A DNA stretch of 64,000 bases, taken from positions 1-64,000 of the forward strand of contig NZ_WSFU01000119.1 in the NCBI RefSeq assembly GCF_016820635.1. The letters run 5' to 3'. This document shows, piece after piece, positions 9,733-17,881 of this stretch. This DNA is from Anaeromonas gelatinilytica. GTDB taxonomy: Bacteria > Bacillota > Clostridia > Tissierellales > SIT17. The notes below the pieces were generated by a model, which was not told the origin of the DNA, ran no database searches, and was given only the letters and a program-made list of their open reading frames with translations. The translations under genes and the position numbers were made by a program. Every line of letters begins with the position of its first letter. Position 1 is the first letter of the stretch.

Positions 9733-10044
9733 ATGAGAAAAAATAATATAGTTATAGTTAATAAATCTAGATTTACTATATTTCTGACAATTATAATAAT
9801 ATTATTAACTTTTTTGTTTAGTGGTTTACTAAATAGAGTAATTGCAAAAACGAATATTTTTCAAGATTATCAAGATTATAATGAAATTTTTGTTAGAGAA
9901 GGAGATACGATTTGGAATATAGCTAAAAAAAATAATCCATACGAAGAAGATATTAGAAAAATTGTATTTAAGATAGAAAAATTAAATGGTTTAGAAGGTC
10001 AATACATAAGACCGGGAGATATGATAAAAATACCAAGAAAGTAA
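9733..10044 (+). CDS. yneA: YneA-like SOS cell-division inhibitor (LysM)
   Basis: Small membrane-anchored protein of 103 residues: one N-terminal transmembrane segment (about residues 13-33, rich in I/L/F) and a C-terminal LysM domain (about 54-102: VREGDTIWNIAKK ... IRPGDMIKIP). This architecture, and divergence from lexA with two perfect LexA boxes, match Bacillus YneA, which delays division during SOS by acting at the cell wall/septum. Sequence similarity of LysM proteins is low, so the symbol rests on context plus architecture. SD GGGAGG is strong. The gene ends in a hairpin shared with the convergent recombinase gene. Confidence 0.85.
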   Translation: MRKNNIVIVNKSRFTIFLTIIIILLTFLFSGLLNRVIAKTNIFQDYQDYNEIFVREGDTIWNIAKKNNPYEEDIRKIVFKIEKLNGLEGQYIRPGDMIKIPRK

Positions 10045-10060
10045 TTATTTCTTGGTATTT
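10028..10060. terminator. Bidirectional terminator between yneA-like gene and recombinase
   Basis: Arms AAATACCAAGAAA (10028-10040) and TTTCTTGGTATTT (10048-10060) flank a 7-nt loop that holds the stop codons of both convergent genes. A-run and T-run flanks allow termination in both directions. Confidence 0.85.
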
Positions 10061-11001
10061 TTTGATAAAGGATTACTTTTAACTGCTTGTCTTAATTTAT
10101 CATCATCTAAGTGAGTATAAATTTGAGTAGTGGATACACTAGTGTGACCTAATATTTGTTGAAGTGCTCTTATATCAACATTTCCATGTTTATACATTAG
10201 GGTAGCGGCTGTGTGGCGTAATTTATGTGTAGATATTTTTTCTGTATCAAGGCCAGCTTCACCTAAATGTTTTTTAACTAAATGTTGTACAGCTCTTACA
10301 CTTAATCTGTTCTTTCGTTTACTTAAAAATAAAGCTTTAGGATCTTTAATATTACTTTTTGGTCTTATTTTTAAATATTCATTTATTGCATATATGCAAG
10401 ATTCATTCAAATATATAGTACGTTCTTTATCACCTTTACCCGTAACTGTTAATGTGTCATCTTTTATTCTATCAATATCAATACTTACTAATTCTGATAT
10501 CCTTAATCCGCAATTTAAAAAAAGCATTAATATTGCATAGTCTCTTTCGGGATATTGACCTTTAATATTATTGAGTAGTTCTAATGATTCATTTAAAGTT
10601 AAATAAGAGGGGTGTTTTGATGATAATTTAGGTGTTTCCAAATTCACAGCTGGATTTTCATCTATTAAATTTACTATACTATGTAAATATCTAAAAAAAG
10701 ATTTTATGCTTGCAACTTTTCGAGCTCTAGTTGTACTAGAATTATTTCTTTGTTTATCTACAAATGATATATATGAAAATAAATCTTGTAAAGTAACTTT
10801 TTTCATTATATTAGAATCAAAATCTGAAACATCAATTTCATCGAATTCAATATCATTAGGAACTAATCTATATCTGATTTTTAAATATCTTAAAAAAGTT
10901 CTAAGATCATAATAATATTCCCGTATTGTATTCTTTGATTTACCTTTAATTGTGTCTAGATAATTTAGAAAATCTTCTAAGAAAATAGGTATATCATGCA
11001 T
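10045..11001 (-). CDS. Tyrosine recombinase, XerC/XerD-like
   Basis: Site-specific recombinase of 318 residues with an N-terminal SAM-like core-binding domain (about 1-90, SKNTIREYYYDLRTF) and the C-terminal catalytic domain. Catalytic residues visible: Arg in NCGLRISELVS, Lys in TGKGDKERTIYL, His-x-x-Arg in HKLRHTAATL, His in LGHTSVSTTQ and nucleophile Tyr in IYTHLDD. ATG at 11001 is chosen because AGGAG lies 8 nt upstream; GTG at 11010 would sit directly on the SD. Length and intact catalytic set fit a chromosome-dimer-resolution Xer protein; no mobile element borders it. Whether it is XerC or XerD cannot be settled from one gene. Confidence 0.88.
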   Translation of the reverse strand: MHDIPIFLEDFLNYLDTIKGKSKNTIREYYYDLRTFLRYLKIRYRLVPNDIEFDEIDVSDFDSNIMKKVTLQDLFSYISFVDKQRNNSSTTRARKVASIKSFFRYLHSIVNLIDENPAVNLETPKLSSKHPSYLTLNESLELLNNIKGQYPERDYAILMLFLNCGLRISELVSIDIDRIKDDTLTVTGKGDKERTIYLNESCIYAINEYLKIRPKSNIKDPKALFLSKRKNRLSVRAVQHLVKKHLGEAGLDTEKISTHKLRHTAATLMYKHGNVDIRALQQILGHTSVSTTQIYTHLDDDKLRQAVKSNPLSKNTKK

Positions 11002-11031
11002 AATTATCACTCCTTAACAAAATATATTGAT

Positions 11032-11060
11032 ATTATATCATTTTTGATGGTTTTTGTCAC
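11032..11060 (-). promoter_or_regulatory. Promoter of the recombinase gene
   Basis: Minus-strand GTGACA (revcomp of 11055-11060) and TATAAT (revcomp of 11032-11037) with 17-bp spacing and an extended TGA before the -10. The -35 lies inside the proximal unit of a double palindrome. Confidence 0.7.
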
Positions 11061-11084
11061 AAAATTATTATTTTGTGACAAAAA
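11051..11084. repeat. Paired palindromes TTTTGTSACAAAA, candidate operator
   Basis: TTTTGTCACAAAA (11052-11064) and TTTTGTGACAAAA (11071-11083) are each near-perfect dyads; together they form 14-nt inverted arms with a TTATTA loop. Centres are 19 bp apart. They cover the -35 of the recombinase promoter. The arms end in A on the 3' side on both strands, so this is not a terminator; a protein-binding site is more likely. The binding protein is unknown. Confidence 0.6.
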
Positions 11085-11128
11085 AATAAAGAAAATACAT
11101 TCTTTTTTATAGATATTTTCTTTATTTT
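11083..11128 (-). terminator. Hairpin upstream of recombinase promoter
   Basis: Perfect 15-nt arms AAAATAAAGAAAATA and complement with a 16-nt loop. On the minus strand it ends in TTTATTTTTTT, so it could stop read-through from the purB side. Confidence 0.4.
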
Positions 11129-11557
11129 AATCATCTGTTTAATAAATCGAATGATTTTTATACTTAATTTTACTTTTTATGCTTAAACATTACTTCATAT
11201 TAATATATAATTTTATTTTTAAATATTCCTTATGATTTTTATATTTGTCAAAATCAGGCTTGTTAAATTGGATTTTAAGGAGTCGTAATCGATATTTATA
11301 TGTATTTACATATTCAGACATTAATCTTTCTTATACTTGATTATAAAAGCTTTTGCTGTGAAATGAAGTTTTTTCATGAAAATATATTTTGGATTTACAG
11401 ATTTAAGAAAACTATTCCCTTTCTAAGACAATGATTTATACTATTTATAAGAAAATGAAGGATTCGTTAAGATTACATAAAAGAGTTTCAAGAAACATAT
11501 GAAAATATTTCTGAAATCATATTGGTAGTAAATTATAAAAATTTTTAATGTTACTAG
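11129..11557. other. Gene-free AT-rich interval
   Basis: About 430 bp between the recombinase promoter region and the purB terminator. No convincing reading frame, RNA gene or repeat was recognised. The part near 11260-11310 has a TAAGGAG-like motif without a following gene, and 11470-11540 has only short open stretches of about 25 codons. It may be a decayed gene or simple spacer. Confidence 0.4.
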
Positions 11558-11588
11558 TAGGTTTACATAATAATATTATGTAAACCTA
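11558..11588 (-). terminator. purB terminator hairpin
   Basis: Nearly perfect palindrome with 15-nt arms starting TAGGTTTACATAATA, 18 nt past the purB stop. The T tract on the minus strand is interrupted, so strength is uncertain. Confidence 0.6.
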
Positions 11589-11605
11589 TGGGGTTATTTC
11601 ATATA

Positions 11606-13036
11606 TCAAACTTTCAATTCTATATTTACTCCTAAAACTTCTTTATTATTTTTCAATATTGGACTTATATATTCATTAATAAATTCTTCTACTTGTTCTT
11701 CAGATCTTCCTATGAAATTTTTAGGGTTTATTATATTATCGATTTCATTATCAGATAATGGAAATTTATTTGAGTTTTTTATCTTATCAATTAAGTTATT
11801 TTTCATTCCAAATTCTTTCACTTCTTTAGCTGCTTCCATTGATAGCAATCTTATTTTTTCGTGTAATACTTGCCTATCTCCACCTTTTTTAACAGATTCC
11901 ATTAAAATATTTTCTGTAGCCATAAAAGGTAATTCTTTATCTATATTAGTTTTAATTACATTTTCATATACTACTAAGTCCTCAAATATATTTGTAGCTA
12001 TATTTAATATTGCATCACATGCCATAAACCCTTGAGCTATAGATAATCTTCTATTAGCAGAATCATCTAATGTTCTTTCAAACCATTGAGTAGAATATAT
12101 CAATGCCGGATTCATTAAATTAGATATGATATATTTAGCTAAAGAAGATATTCGTTCAGATCTCATAGGATTTCTTTTATAAGCCATAGCGGATGATCCT
12201 ATTTGATCTTTATTAAAAGGTTCCTCTATTTCTTTTAAATGTTGTAATAATCTTATATCATTAGTAATTTTGTGCAAAGATTGTGCAATACTACTTAATG
12301 ATGCTAATATATCAAAATCTTGTTTTCTAGTATATGTTTGCCCAGATAATGGATGAATATTATCAAAACCCATTTTTTGAGCTACTAATTTATCTAATTT
12401 CACAACTTTATTGCTATCTTCATTAAATAAATTTAAAAAACTAGCCTGAGTTCCAGTAGTACCTTTAACACCTCTAAATTTAATATTATCAATTTCGAAT
12501 ATTAGTTTATTATAATCCAAATAAATATCATATAACCATAAAGAAGCTCTTTTTCCTACTGTTGTCATTTGTGCAGGTTGGAAATGAGTATAACCTAGTG
12601 TAGGTAAAGATTTATATTTTAAACAAAACTTAGACATTTTATCTATAAGATTTATAAGTTTGTTTTTAATTAATATAGAAGCCTCTTTCATAACTATTAC
12701 ATCAGTATTATCACCTACAAAAGCACTAGTTGCTCCTAAATGAATTATCCCTTTAGCTTTAGGACATTGTTCCCCATATGTATGAACATGAGCCATTACA
12801 TCATGTCTAAATTTTTTTTCCATTTCTTTTGCTTTTTTATAATCAATATTATTTATATTTGATTTTAATTCCTCTATTTGTTCTTCAGAAATATTTAGAC
12901 CTAATTCTTTTTCAGACTCTGCCAAAGCAATCCATAGTTTTCTCCAAGTAATGAATTTATAATCTGGAGAAAAAATTTCAGAAATTTCCTTACTTGAATA
13001 TCTAGTTATTAATGGGTTTTCATATTCTGTTTTCAT
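11606..13036 (-). CDS. purB: Adenylosuccinate lyase
   Basis: Acts twice in purine synthesis, splitting fumarate from SAICAR and from adenylosuccinate. The 476-residue protein has the fumarase/aspartase superfamily signature SSAMAYKRNPMRSERI (about residues 285-300) with the active-site serine loop, and HVHTYGEQCPKAKGIIHLGATS upstream, which carries the conserved histidines and T/S residues (motif given in part). It belongs to the longer PurB type resembling eukaryotic ADSL. ATG has AAGGAAGTG upstream. It follows aspB by 60 nt, linking aspartate formation to an aspartate-consuming purine pathway; this link is inference. No other pur gene is nearby. Confidence 0.93.
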   Translation of the reverse strand: MKTEYENPLITRYSSKEISEIFSPDYKFITWRKLWIALAESEKELGLNISEEQIEELKSNINNIDYKKAKEMEKKFRHDVMAHVHTYGEQCPKAKGIIHLGATSAFVGDNTDVIVMKEASILIKNKLINLIDKMSKFCLKYKSLPTLGYTHFQPAQMTTVGKRASLWLYDIYLDYNKLIFEIDNIKFRGVKGTTGTQASFLNLFNEDSNKVVKLDKLVAQKMGFDNIHPLSGQTYTRKQDFDILASLSSIAQSLHKITNDIRLLQHLKEIEEPFNKDQIGSSAMAYKRNPMRSERISSLAKYIISNLMNPALIYSTQWFERTLDDSANRRLSIAQGFMACDAILNIATNIFEDLVVYENVIKTNIDKELPFMATENILMESVKKGGDRQVLHEKIRLLSMEAAKEVKEFGMKNNLIDKIKNSNKFPLSDNEIDNIINPKNFIGRSEEQVEEFINEYISPILKNNKEVLGVNIELKV

Positions 13037-13066
13037 AATTAATCACTTCCTTTTGAAATAATTGTA

Positions 13067-13089
13067 GGAGATGCATTAATTACATCCCC
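13067..13089 (-). other. Intercistronic hairpin between aspB and purB
   Basis: GGGGATG and CATCTCC (minus strand) pair with one G-U across a 9-nt loop, 8 nt after the aspB stop. No T tract follows, so it is more likely an RNA-stability element than a terminator. Confidence 0.35.
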
Positions 13090-13096
13090 TTTATAT

Positions 13097-14287
13097 TTAT
13101 TTTATATATTCTTCTATCCTGTTTAAACCTTCTTTTATGTTTTCAAGAGAAGTAGCATAAGAGAGTCTCATATAATCATCATCTCCAAATGCTATACCTG
13201 GTACAACAGCTACATGAGCTTCATCTAATAGTTTATTAGCTAAATCAACTGAGCTTTCTATTTTCTTGCCATGAATTACTCTTCCTTTAAGTTTAGATAT
13301 ATTTGCCATTACATAGAAAGCCCCTTTTGACTTTTTACATGACAAATCATCTATAGAATTAATCTTATCTACCATATAGTTTCTTCTTTCAATAAAATGT
13401 TTAATCATTTCATTAATAGCAGTTTCATTCCCATTTAATCCTTCAAGACTAGCATATTGAGAAATAGATGTAGGGTTTGAAGTTGAGTGACTTTGAAGAT
13501 TACTCATTAATTTAATAATATCTTTATGAGCTGCAGTATATCCAATCCTCCATCCAGTCATTGCGTAGGCTTTAGACATACCATTTATAATAATTGTTTG
13601 TTCTTTAATTTTATCATTTAATGAAGCTATGCTTACATGTTCATTATCATCATAAATTAATTTTTCATAAATTTCATCAGAAATAACAAAAATTTTATTA
13701 TCTACAGCCCATTTAGCTATGTTTTCCAGTTCTTTTTTTGTATAAGCAGTTCCAGTTGGATTACTTGGACTATTTAATATTATTGCCTTAGTCGAATTTG
13801 TTAAAGCATTATTTAAATCATCTATTGAGTATTTAAAATCATTTTTTTCTAAAGTCTTTACTTCTATAGGAATACCATCGGCTAATTTTACTAACTCTGG
13901 ATAACTAACCCAATAAGGAACAGGAATTATAACTTCATCACCTGGATTTAATATAGCTGAAAGAGCATTAAATAATGAATGTTTAGCTCCACTTGATATT
14001 ATTATATTTTCTAAATTATAATTTAAATCATTGTCTCTTTTAAATTTATCACAAACAGCTTGTTTTAATTCATTAATTCCTGAAGCTGAAGTATAACCAG
14101 TTTTTCCTTCTTCTATAGCTTGTACACCTGCTCTTCTAATATTTTCAGGAGTTTTAAAATCTGGCTCTCCAGCACCAAAACCTATAACATCAATTCCATT
14201 AGCTTTCATTTGTTTTGCTTTTGCTGTAATTTCCAAAGTTACAGATGGTGAAATATTTGAAATTTTATTTGATAATTTTAATTTCAT
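13097..14287 (-). CDS. aspB: Class I PLP aminotransferase, AspB-type
   Basis: Probable aspartate aminotransferase (aspartate + 2-oxoglutarate to oxaloacetate + glutamate). The 396 residues begin with the typical LSNKISNISPSVTLEITAKA and include GFGAGEPDF, NSPSNPTGTAY, ISDEIYEKL and the PLP lysine in GMSKAYAMTGWRIGYTA. This is the class I subgroup Ib pattern seen in AspB of Bacillus. Substrate range cannot be fixed from sequence; a broader prephenate/aromatic activity is possible. A promoter with TTGAAG-17-TAGAAT lies upstream, and purB follows. Confidence 0.9.
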   Translation of the reverse strand: MKLKLSNKISNISPSVTLEITAKAKQMKANGIDVIGFGAGEPDFKTPENIRRAGVQAIEEGKTGYTSASGINELKQAVCDKFKRDNDLNYNLENIIISSGAKHSLFNALSAILNPGDEVIIPVPYWVSYPELVKLADGIPIEVKTLEKNDFKYSIDDLNNALTNSTKAIILNSPSNPTGTAYTKKELENIAKWAVDNKIFVISDEIYEKLIYDDNEHVSIASLNDKIKEQTIIINGMSKAYAMTGWRIGYTAAHKDIIKLMSNLQSHSTSNPTSISQYASLEGLNGNETAINEMIKHFIERRNYMVDKINSIDDLSCKKSKGAFYVMANISKLKGRVIHGKKIESSVDLANKLLDEAHVAVVPGIAFGDDDYMRLSYATSLENIKEGLNRIEEYIK

Positions 14288-14326
14288 AATATACCTTTAC
14301 CTCCATTTTTTATTGATATCTTTAAT

Positions 14327-14355
14327 ATTCTATAAATATATAATGAATCCTTCAA
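14327..14355 (-). promoter_or_regulatory. aspB promoter candidate
   Basis: TTGAAG (revcomp 14350-14355) and TAGAAT (revcomp 14327-14332), spacer 17 bp. The same DNA also reads AGGATTC-N11-ATAGAATAT, close to the SigH consensus, so sigma choice is ambiguous. Confidence 0.5.
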
Positions 14356-14377
14356 GAAAATTAATGATTAATAAATT

Positions 14378-14749
14378 TTAATTTTCTTTATATACATCTT
14401 CTAAAATACATTCAACTATAGTTAATGAATCTATAAAATTATCTTTATATAGTAATTTTATTTTCATATAGTGTTTGTATCCTTCTTCTGTTAATTTATA
14501 ATGTCTTATGGAACGTTTGTCAGGTTCCTCCCACCATCCTTTAATATAATTTTCTTCTTCAAATTCTCTTAATAAAGGATAAATCATACCAGGAGATGGT
14601 TCCCATTTTCCCTTCAATCTTTTTTTTATCTCATCAATTATTTCATTACCATAATAACTCTTTTCTCTTAATAAATGTAGTATGTATAATTTAACAAATG
14701 ATGTAGTACTTATTTTAGTGGGAAATTGTCGATTTCTTGTTTTTATCAT
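14378..14749 (-). CDS. PadR-family transcriptional regulator
   Basis: Winged-helix regulator of 123 residues: LYILHLLREKSYYGNEIIDEI is the first helix region, SPGMIYPLLREFEEENYI the recognition helix/wing, and RRSIRHYKLTEEG-like residues finish the wing. PadR proteins commonly sense small molecules and repress nearby genes, but no transporter or target operon adjoins it. It follows the PHP gene by 17 nt and is probably co-transcribed. AAGGTGATAAA precedes the ATG. The C-terminal tail after the wing is short, as in the PadR-s1 type. Confidence 0.88.
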   Translation of the reverse strand: MIKTRNRQFPTKISTTSFVKLYILHLLREKSYYGNEIIDEIKKRLKGKWEPSPGMIYPLLREFEEENYIKGWWEEPDKRSIRHYKLTEEGYKHYMKIKLLYKDNFIDSLTIVECILEDVYKEN

Positions 14750-14766
14750 TTTATCACCTTCAGAAT

Positions 14767-15591
14767 TTATTTATATTTAAATTTATATAATAATTCTTTT
14801 AAAGAATTAAATTCAATATAAGAATCACCTATATTTGGTGAATCTTCAGACTTATCTCCATGAAAATCAGATCCTCCTGTAATATATAAATTTTTACTTT
14901 TAGCTAGATTTAAATACTTATTAGAAATCTCTTTTGAATGTTTAGAATGATATACTTCTATGCCATCAACACTGAAATTATCAATTAAATGATTAATATT
15001 AACATCTAATAAGAATGGATGAGCAAGAACAGCAATACCATTACATTTATGAATTATTTCTATTCCTTTTTTAAAGCTTAATCTGTATCTATCTACAAAA
15101 GCTTTTTTACCTTTTCCAATATATTCATTAAATGCTTCAGAAATATTCTCTGTATAACCTTTATTTACCAATACTCTAGCTATATGAGGTCTTCCTATAT
15201 TTTCACCCTTTAATTCTTTTAATACTTCATTAAAAGTAATATTAATATTTAAATTTTGCAATTTATTCACTATTTTTTTAGCTCTATTATATCTATATTC
15301 TTTTATCTTTTTCAATAAATTTATTAAATCTTTATTTTTATAATCTATAAAATAACCCAACAAATGAACTTCGTTATCGTTATATATTGTACTTAATTCT
15401 ATTCCAGGTATAACTGTAAAATCATCATATATCTTACTTTTATTTATTGCCTCATCTATTCCTTCTATTGTATCATGATCAGTAATAGCAATTAAATTTA
15501 AATTTTCTCTAATAGCTAAATTAACAATATCAGAAGGAGAATATTTTCCATCAGATGCCGTAGTATGAATATGTAAATCTGCCTTTTTCAT
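14767..15591 (-). CDS. PHP-domain phosphoesterase
   Basis: Metal-dependent phosphoesterase of 274 residues resembling YciV/RNase AM and 3',5'-nucleotide bisphosphate phosphatases. Metal ligands: H7 and H9 (DLHIHT), D14, H39-D40 in TDHDTIEG, E in PGIELS, H in LAHPFLL and D/H in GSDFHGD. The PHP core is interrupted by the usual helical insert (residues about 95-160). Family members degrade pAp or trim RNA 5' ends; the actual substrate is not shown here. SD GGAGGAC precedes ATG; promoter TTGTAA-18-TATAAT is upstream. Confidence 0.88.
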   Translation of the reverse strand: MKKADLHIHTTASDGKYSPSDIVNLAIRENLNLIAITDHDTIEGIDEAINKSKIYDDFTVIPGIELSTIYNDNEVHLLGYFIDYKNKDLINLLKKIKEYRYNRAKKIVNKLQNLNINITFNEVLKELKGENIGRPHIARVLVNKGYTENISEAFNEYIGKGKKAFVDRYRLSFKKGIEIIHKCNGIAVLAHPFLLDVNINHLIDNFSVDGIEVYHSKHSKEISNKYLNLAKSKNLYITGGSDFHGDKSEDSPNIGDSYIEFNSLKELLYKFKYK

Positions 15592-15624
15592 TTTTGTCCT
15601 CCAAAATAAAATATATTCATAACT

Positions 15625-15654
15625 ATTATAACCAATCTTTTATATAAATTACAA
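15625..15654 (-). promoter_or_regulatory. Promoter of the PHP-padR unit
   Basis: TTGTAA (revcomp 15649-15654) and perfect TATAAT (revcomp 15625-15630), spacer 18 bp, about 35 nt before the PHP start. Confidence 0.6.
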
Positions 15655-15663
15655 ATAGATTTA

Positions 15664-15713
15664 CTAGATAAATAAAAGAATCTGCTTTAAAGCAGATTCT
15701 TTTATTTATCTAG
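15664..15713 (-). terminator. spoVS terminator, 50-nt perfect palindrome
   Basis: Perfect dyad with 25-nt arms centred at 15688/15689; core AAAAGAATCTGC with complementary arm, then TTTTATTTATCT. It contains the spoVS stop (15706-15708) and last codons. Confidence 0.85.
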
Positions 15714-15966
15714 GTTCTACAATTAATTTAATAGCGGTTCTTTCTTCACCGTCAATTTGAATATCTGTAAATGCAGGTATACAAATTAAATCTACACCAC
15801 TAGGAGCTACAAACCCTCTAGCAATAGCTACTGCTTTTACTGCTTGATTTAATGCCCCTGCACCTATAGCTTGTATCTCTGCTGACCCTTTTTCTCTTAA
15901 TACACCTGCTAATGCTCCTGCTACAGAATTTGGATTTGATTTTGCTGATACTTTTAATATATCCAT
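15706..15966 (-). CDS. spoVS: Stage V sporulation protein S
   Basis: Small (86 residues) conserved protein of the SpoVS/Alba-like fold, beginning MDILKVSAKSNPNSVAGALA. In Bacillus it is needed for late sporulation (coat assembly) and affects septation; it binds nucleic acid-like ligands by fold. The sequence is full length and highly conserved. SD AAGGGGG. Directly upstream is a SigH-type promoter candidate, in keeping with SigH control of spoVS in Bacillus. The rny-spoVS order is also conserved in Firmicutes. Confidence 0.96.
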   Translation of the reverse strand: MDILKVSAKSNPNSVAGALAGVLREKGSAEIQAIGAGALNQAVKAVAIARGFVAPSGVDLICIPAFTDIQIDGEERTAIKLIVEPR

Positions 15967-16009
15967 TATTTTGCCCCCTTTAATAATTTTATACTTGGAT
16001 TTATAGTAA

Positions 16010-16036
16010 GTATTCTACAAAATTATAAGAAATCCT
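16010..16036 (-). promoter_or_regulatory. SigH-type promoter of spoVS
   Basis: Minus strand AGGATTT (revcomp 16030-16036), 11 bp, GTAGAATAC (revcomp 16010-16018). This equals the known spoVG-type SigH layout (AGGAWWT-N11-RNNGAAT). No acceptable SigA -35 is at the matching distance. Confidence 0.65.
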
Positions 16037-16110
16037 TTATTTATTGGAAATTTTTTAGAATATTTAATTATTTGAAAAAAACACATTAATAAAGTAAATT
16101 ATGGATACTA

Positions 16111-16145
16111 AAAAAGAAGATAATTTTAAAAATTATCTTCTTTTT
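16111..16145 (-). terminator. rny terminator
   Basis: Arms AAAAAGAAGATAATTTT and complement with a 1-nt centre, 9 nt after the rny stop; T-run on the minus strand. Confidence 0.75.
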
Positions 16146-16153
16146 AAAATTTA

Positions 16154-17698
16154 TTATGTGGCATATTCTATAGATCTAGTTTCTCGAATAACATTGACTT
16201 TGATCTGTCCCGGATAATCAAGTTCACTTTCTATTCTTTTAACTATATCTCTAGAAATATGAATAATATCTAAGTCACTTATAAGATTTGAATCTACTAT
16301 TATTCTAACTTCTCTACCTGCTTGAATTGCATAGGATTTTTCTACACCTTCAAAAGAATTTGCTATTTCTTCTAATTTTTCTAGTCGCTTAATATAAGAT
16401 TCTAATGTTTCTCTTCTAGCACCAGGTCTAGCTGCTGATATCGCATCAGCTGCTTGTACTAATATAGCTTCTATTGTAGTTGGCTCTACATCATCGTGAT
16501 GAGCTTCTACTGCATGAATAACATCTTTATTTTCTTTATAGCGTTTTAATATATCTACTCCTATAGCAACATGTGGACCTTCCACCTCATGATCTACAGC
16601 CTTTCCAATATCATGAAGTAATCCAGCTCTTTTTGCTATTCTTACATCTGCTCCTATTTCTGATGCAATAATACCTGCTAAATGAGATACTTCAATTGAA
16701 TGTTTCAATACATTCTGTCCATAACTTGTTCTATATTTTAATCTACCTAATAATTTAATTATTTCTGAATGAAGTCCGTGAATACCCGTATCAAAAGTAG
16801 CTTGTTCTCCTACTTCCCTAATATGATTATCTACTTCTTTTTTTGCTTTTTCAACCATTTCTTCAATTCTAGCAGGATGTATTCTACCATCAGAAATAAG
16901 TTTTTCTAATGCAATTCTAGCTGTTTCTCTTCTTATAGGATCAAATCCAGATAAGATTACAGCTTCAGGGGTATCATCAATAATAAGATCTATTCCAGTA
17001 AGGGTTTCGAGAGTTCTTATATTTCTTCCTTCTCTACCAATAATTCTCCCTTTCATTTCATCATTCGGTAAAGAAACTACAGATACAGTCGTTTCAGCTA
17101 CATGATCAGCAGCACATTTTTGTATTGCATAAGATAAAATTTCTCTTGATTTCTTTTCTGCTTCTAATTTAGCCTTATTTTCTATTTCTTTAATCATTAT
17201 TGCTGCTTCATGATTAATTTCTTTTCTTATGTCATTAAGCAATAAATTTTTAGCTTGTTCACTAGTTAACCCAGAAAGTCTTTCTAATTCATTAATCTGT
17301 TTTTGATATAGATCATTAACTTTCTTTTCCTTATTTTCTATATTTTTTACTTTCTTATTTAATGAATCTTCTCGTTTTTCTAATGTATCATTTTTTCTAT
17401 CTAGTGATTCTTCTTTGTGGATTAACCTTCTTTCAAGTTTTTGTAATTCATTTCTTCTTTCGCGATTTTCTTTCTCAACTTCGTTTCTCATTTTGTGAAC
17501 TTCTTCTTTTCCTTCAATTAGATATTCTTTTTTAGAAGTTTCAGCTTCTTTTATACCCTCTTGAATTATTCTTTTAGCTTCTTCTTCAGCAGTTCTAATC
17601 TTTCCTTCAGCAATCACTTTTCTTATATATATACCAATAAAAACACCTATTATTAGTGTAATAATTGCTATAAATACTGGGATTATTCCGTCTAAAAT
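16154..17698 (-). CDS. rny: Ribonuclease Y (likely AUU start)
   Basis: Membrane-anchored endoribonuclease that starts mRNA decay. N-terminal transmembrane segment [21 protein letters not shown], long coiled coil (about 40-190), KH domain ([19 protein letters not shown]) and HD domain with [12 protein letters not shown]. The frame is open up to ATG at 17773 (539 residues), but that ATG has no SD and follows a terminator hairpin. A perfect AAAGGAGGTG (17705-17714) lies inside the frame, 8 nt before ATT at 17698; starting there gives 514 residues and the usual RNase Y N-terminus (LDGIIPV...). The in-frame GTG at 17707 overlaps the SD. I therefore prefer ATT, while noting that a 25-residue N-terminal extension is possible. 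Confidence 0.9.
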   Translation of the reverse strand: MLDGIIPVFIAIITLIIGVFIGIYIRKVIAEGKIRTAEEEAKRIIQEGIKEAETSKKEYLIEGKEEVHKMRNEVEKENRERRNELQKLERRLIHKEESLDRKNDTLEKREDSLNKKVKNIENKEKKVNDLYQKQINELERLSGLTSEQAKNLLLNDIRKEINHEAAIMIKEIENKAKLEAEKKSREILSYAIQKCAADHVAETTVSVVSLPNDEMKGRIIGREGRNIRTLETLTGIDLIIDDTPEAVILSGFDPIRRETARIALEKLISDGRIHPARIEEMVEKAKKEVDNHIREVGEQATFDTGIHGLHSEIIKLLGRLKYRTSYGQNVLKHSIEVSHLAGIIASEIGADVRIAKRAGLLHDIGKAVDHEVEGPHVAIGVDILKRYKENKDVIHAVEAHHDDVEPTTIEAILVQAADAISAARPGARRETLESYIKRLEKLEEIANSFEGVEKSYAIQAGREVRIIVDSNLISDLDIIHISRDIVKRIESELDYPGQIKVNVIRETRSIEYAT

Positions 17699-17773
17699 TG
17701 GAAGCACCTCCTTTACTATTAATTTTTCAAGTTTCGTTTCATTTTTTATCAATGGACTATTTAAATAAATCAT

Positions 17774-17878
17774 AATAAAAATATAAACCGAGTACCCTCG
17801 GCTTAGATATCTCTACATTATGCTAATTCTAAGCTGTAGAATTTTTTTATTATAGATAATGATTTACTATCACCCGAC
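17774..17878 (-). promoter_or_regulatory. Structured leader/attenuator upstream of rny
   Basis: Transcript from the promoter at 17882-17910 passes TCTACA (17840-17835), GCTTAGA (17834-17828), TGTAGA (17817-17812) and TCTAAGC (17807-17801), then a terminator hairpin AAGCCGAG-GGTA-CTCGGTTT (17804-17785) with an AT/T tract running into 17773. TCTAAGC overlaps the terminator's 5' arm, so pairing GCTTAGA-TCTAAGC (possibly as a pseudoknot with TCTACA-TGTAGA) would prevent termination. No known riboswitch class was recognised. Confidence 0.55.
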
Positions 17879-17881
17879 TTT

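Noticed and set aside
10045-11001. Tyrosine recombinase as an integrase of a mobile element
   Set aside because: No att repeats, tRNA target, phage or cargo genes adjoin it; the protein resembles the core Xer type.
13037-14377. Purine or T-box leader upstream of purB/aspB
   Set aside because: No GGGUGG-type T-box sequence and no purine aptamer pattern in the short gaps.
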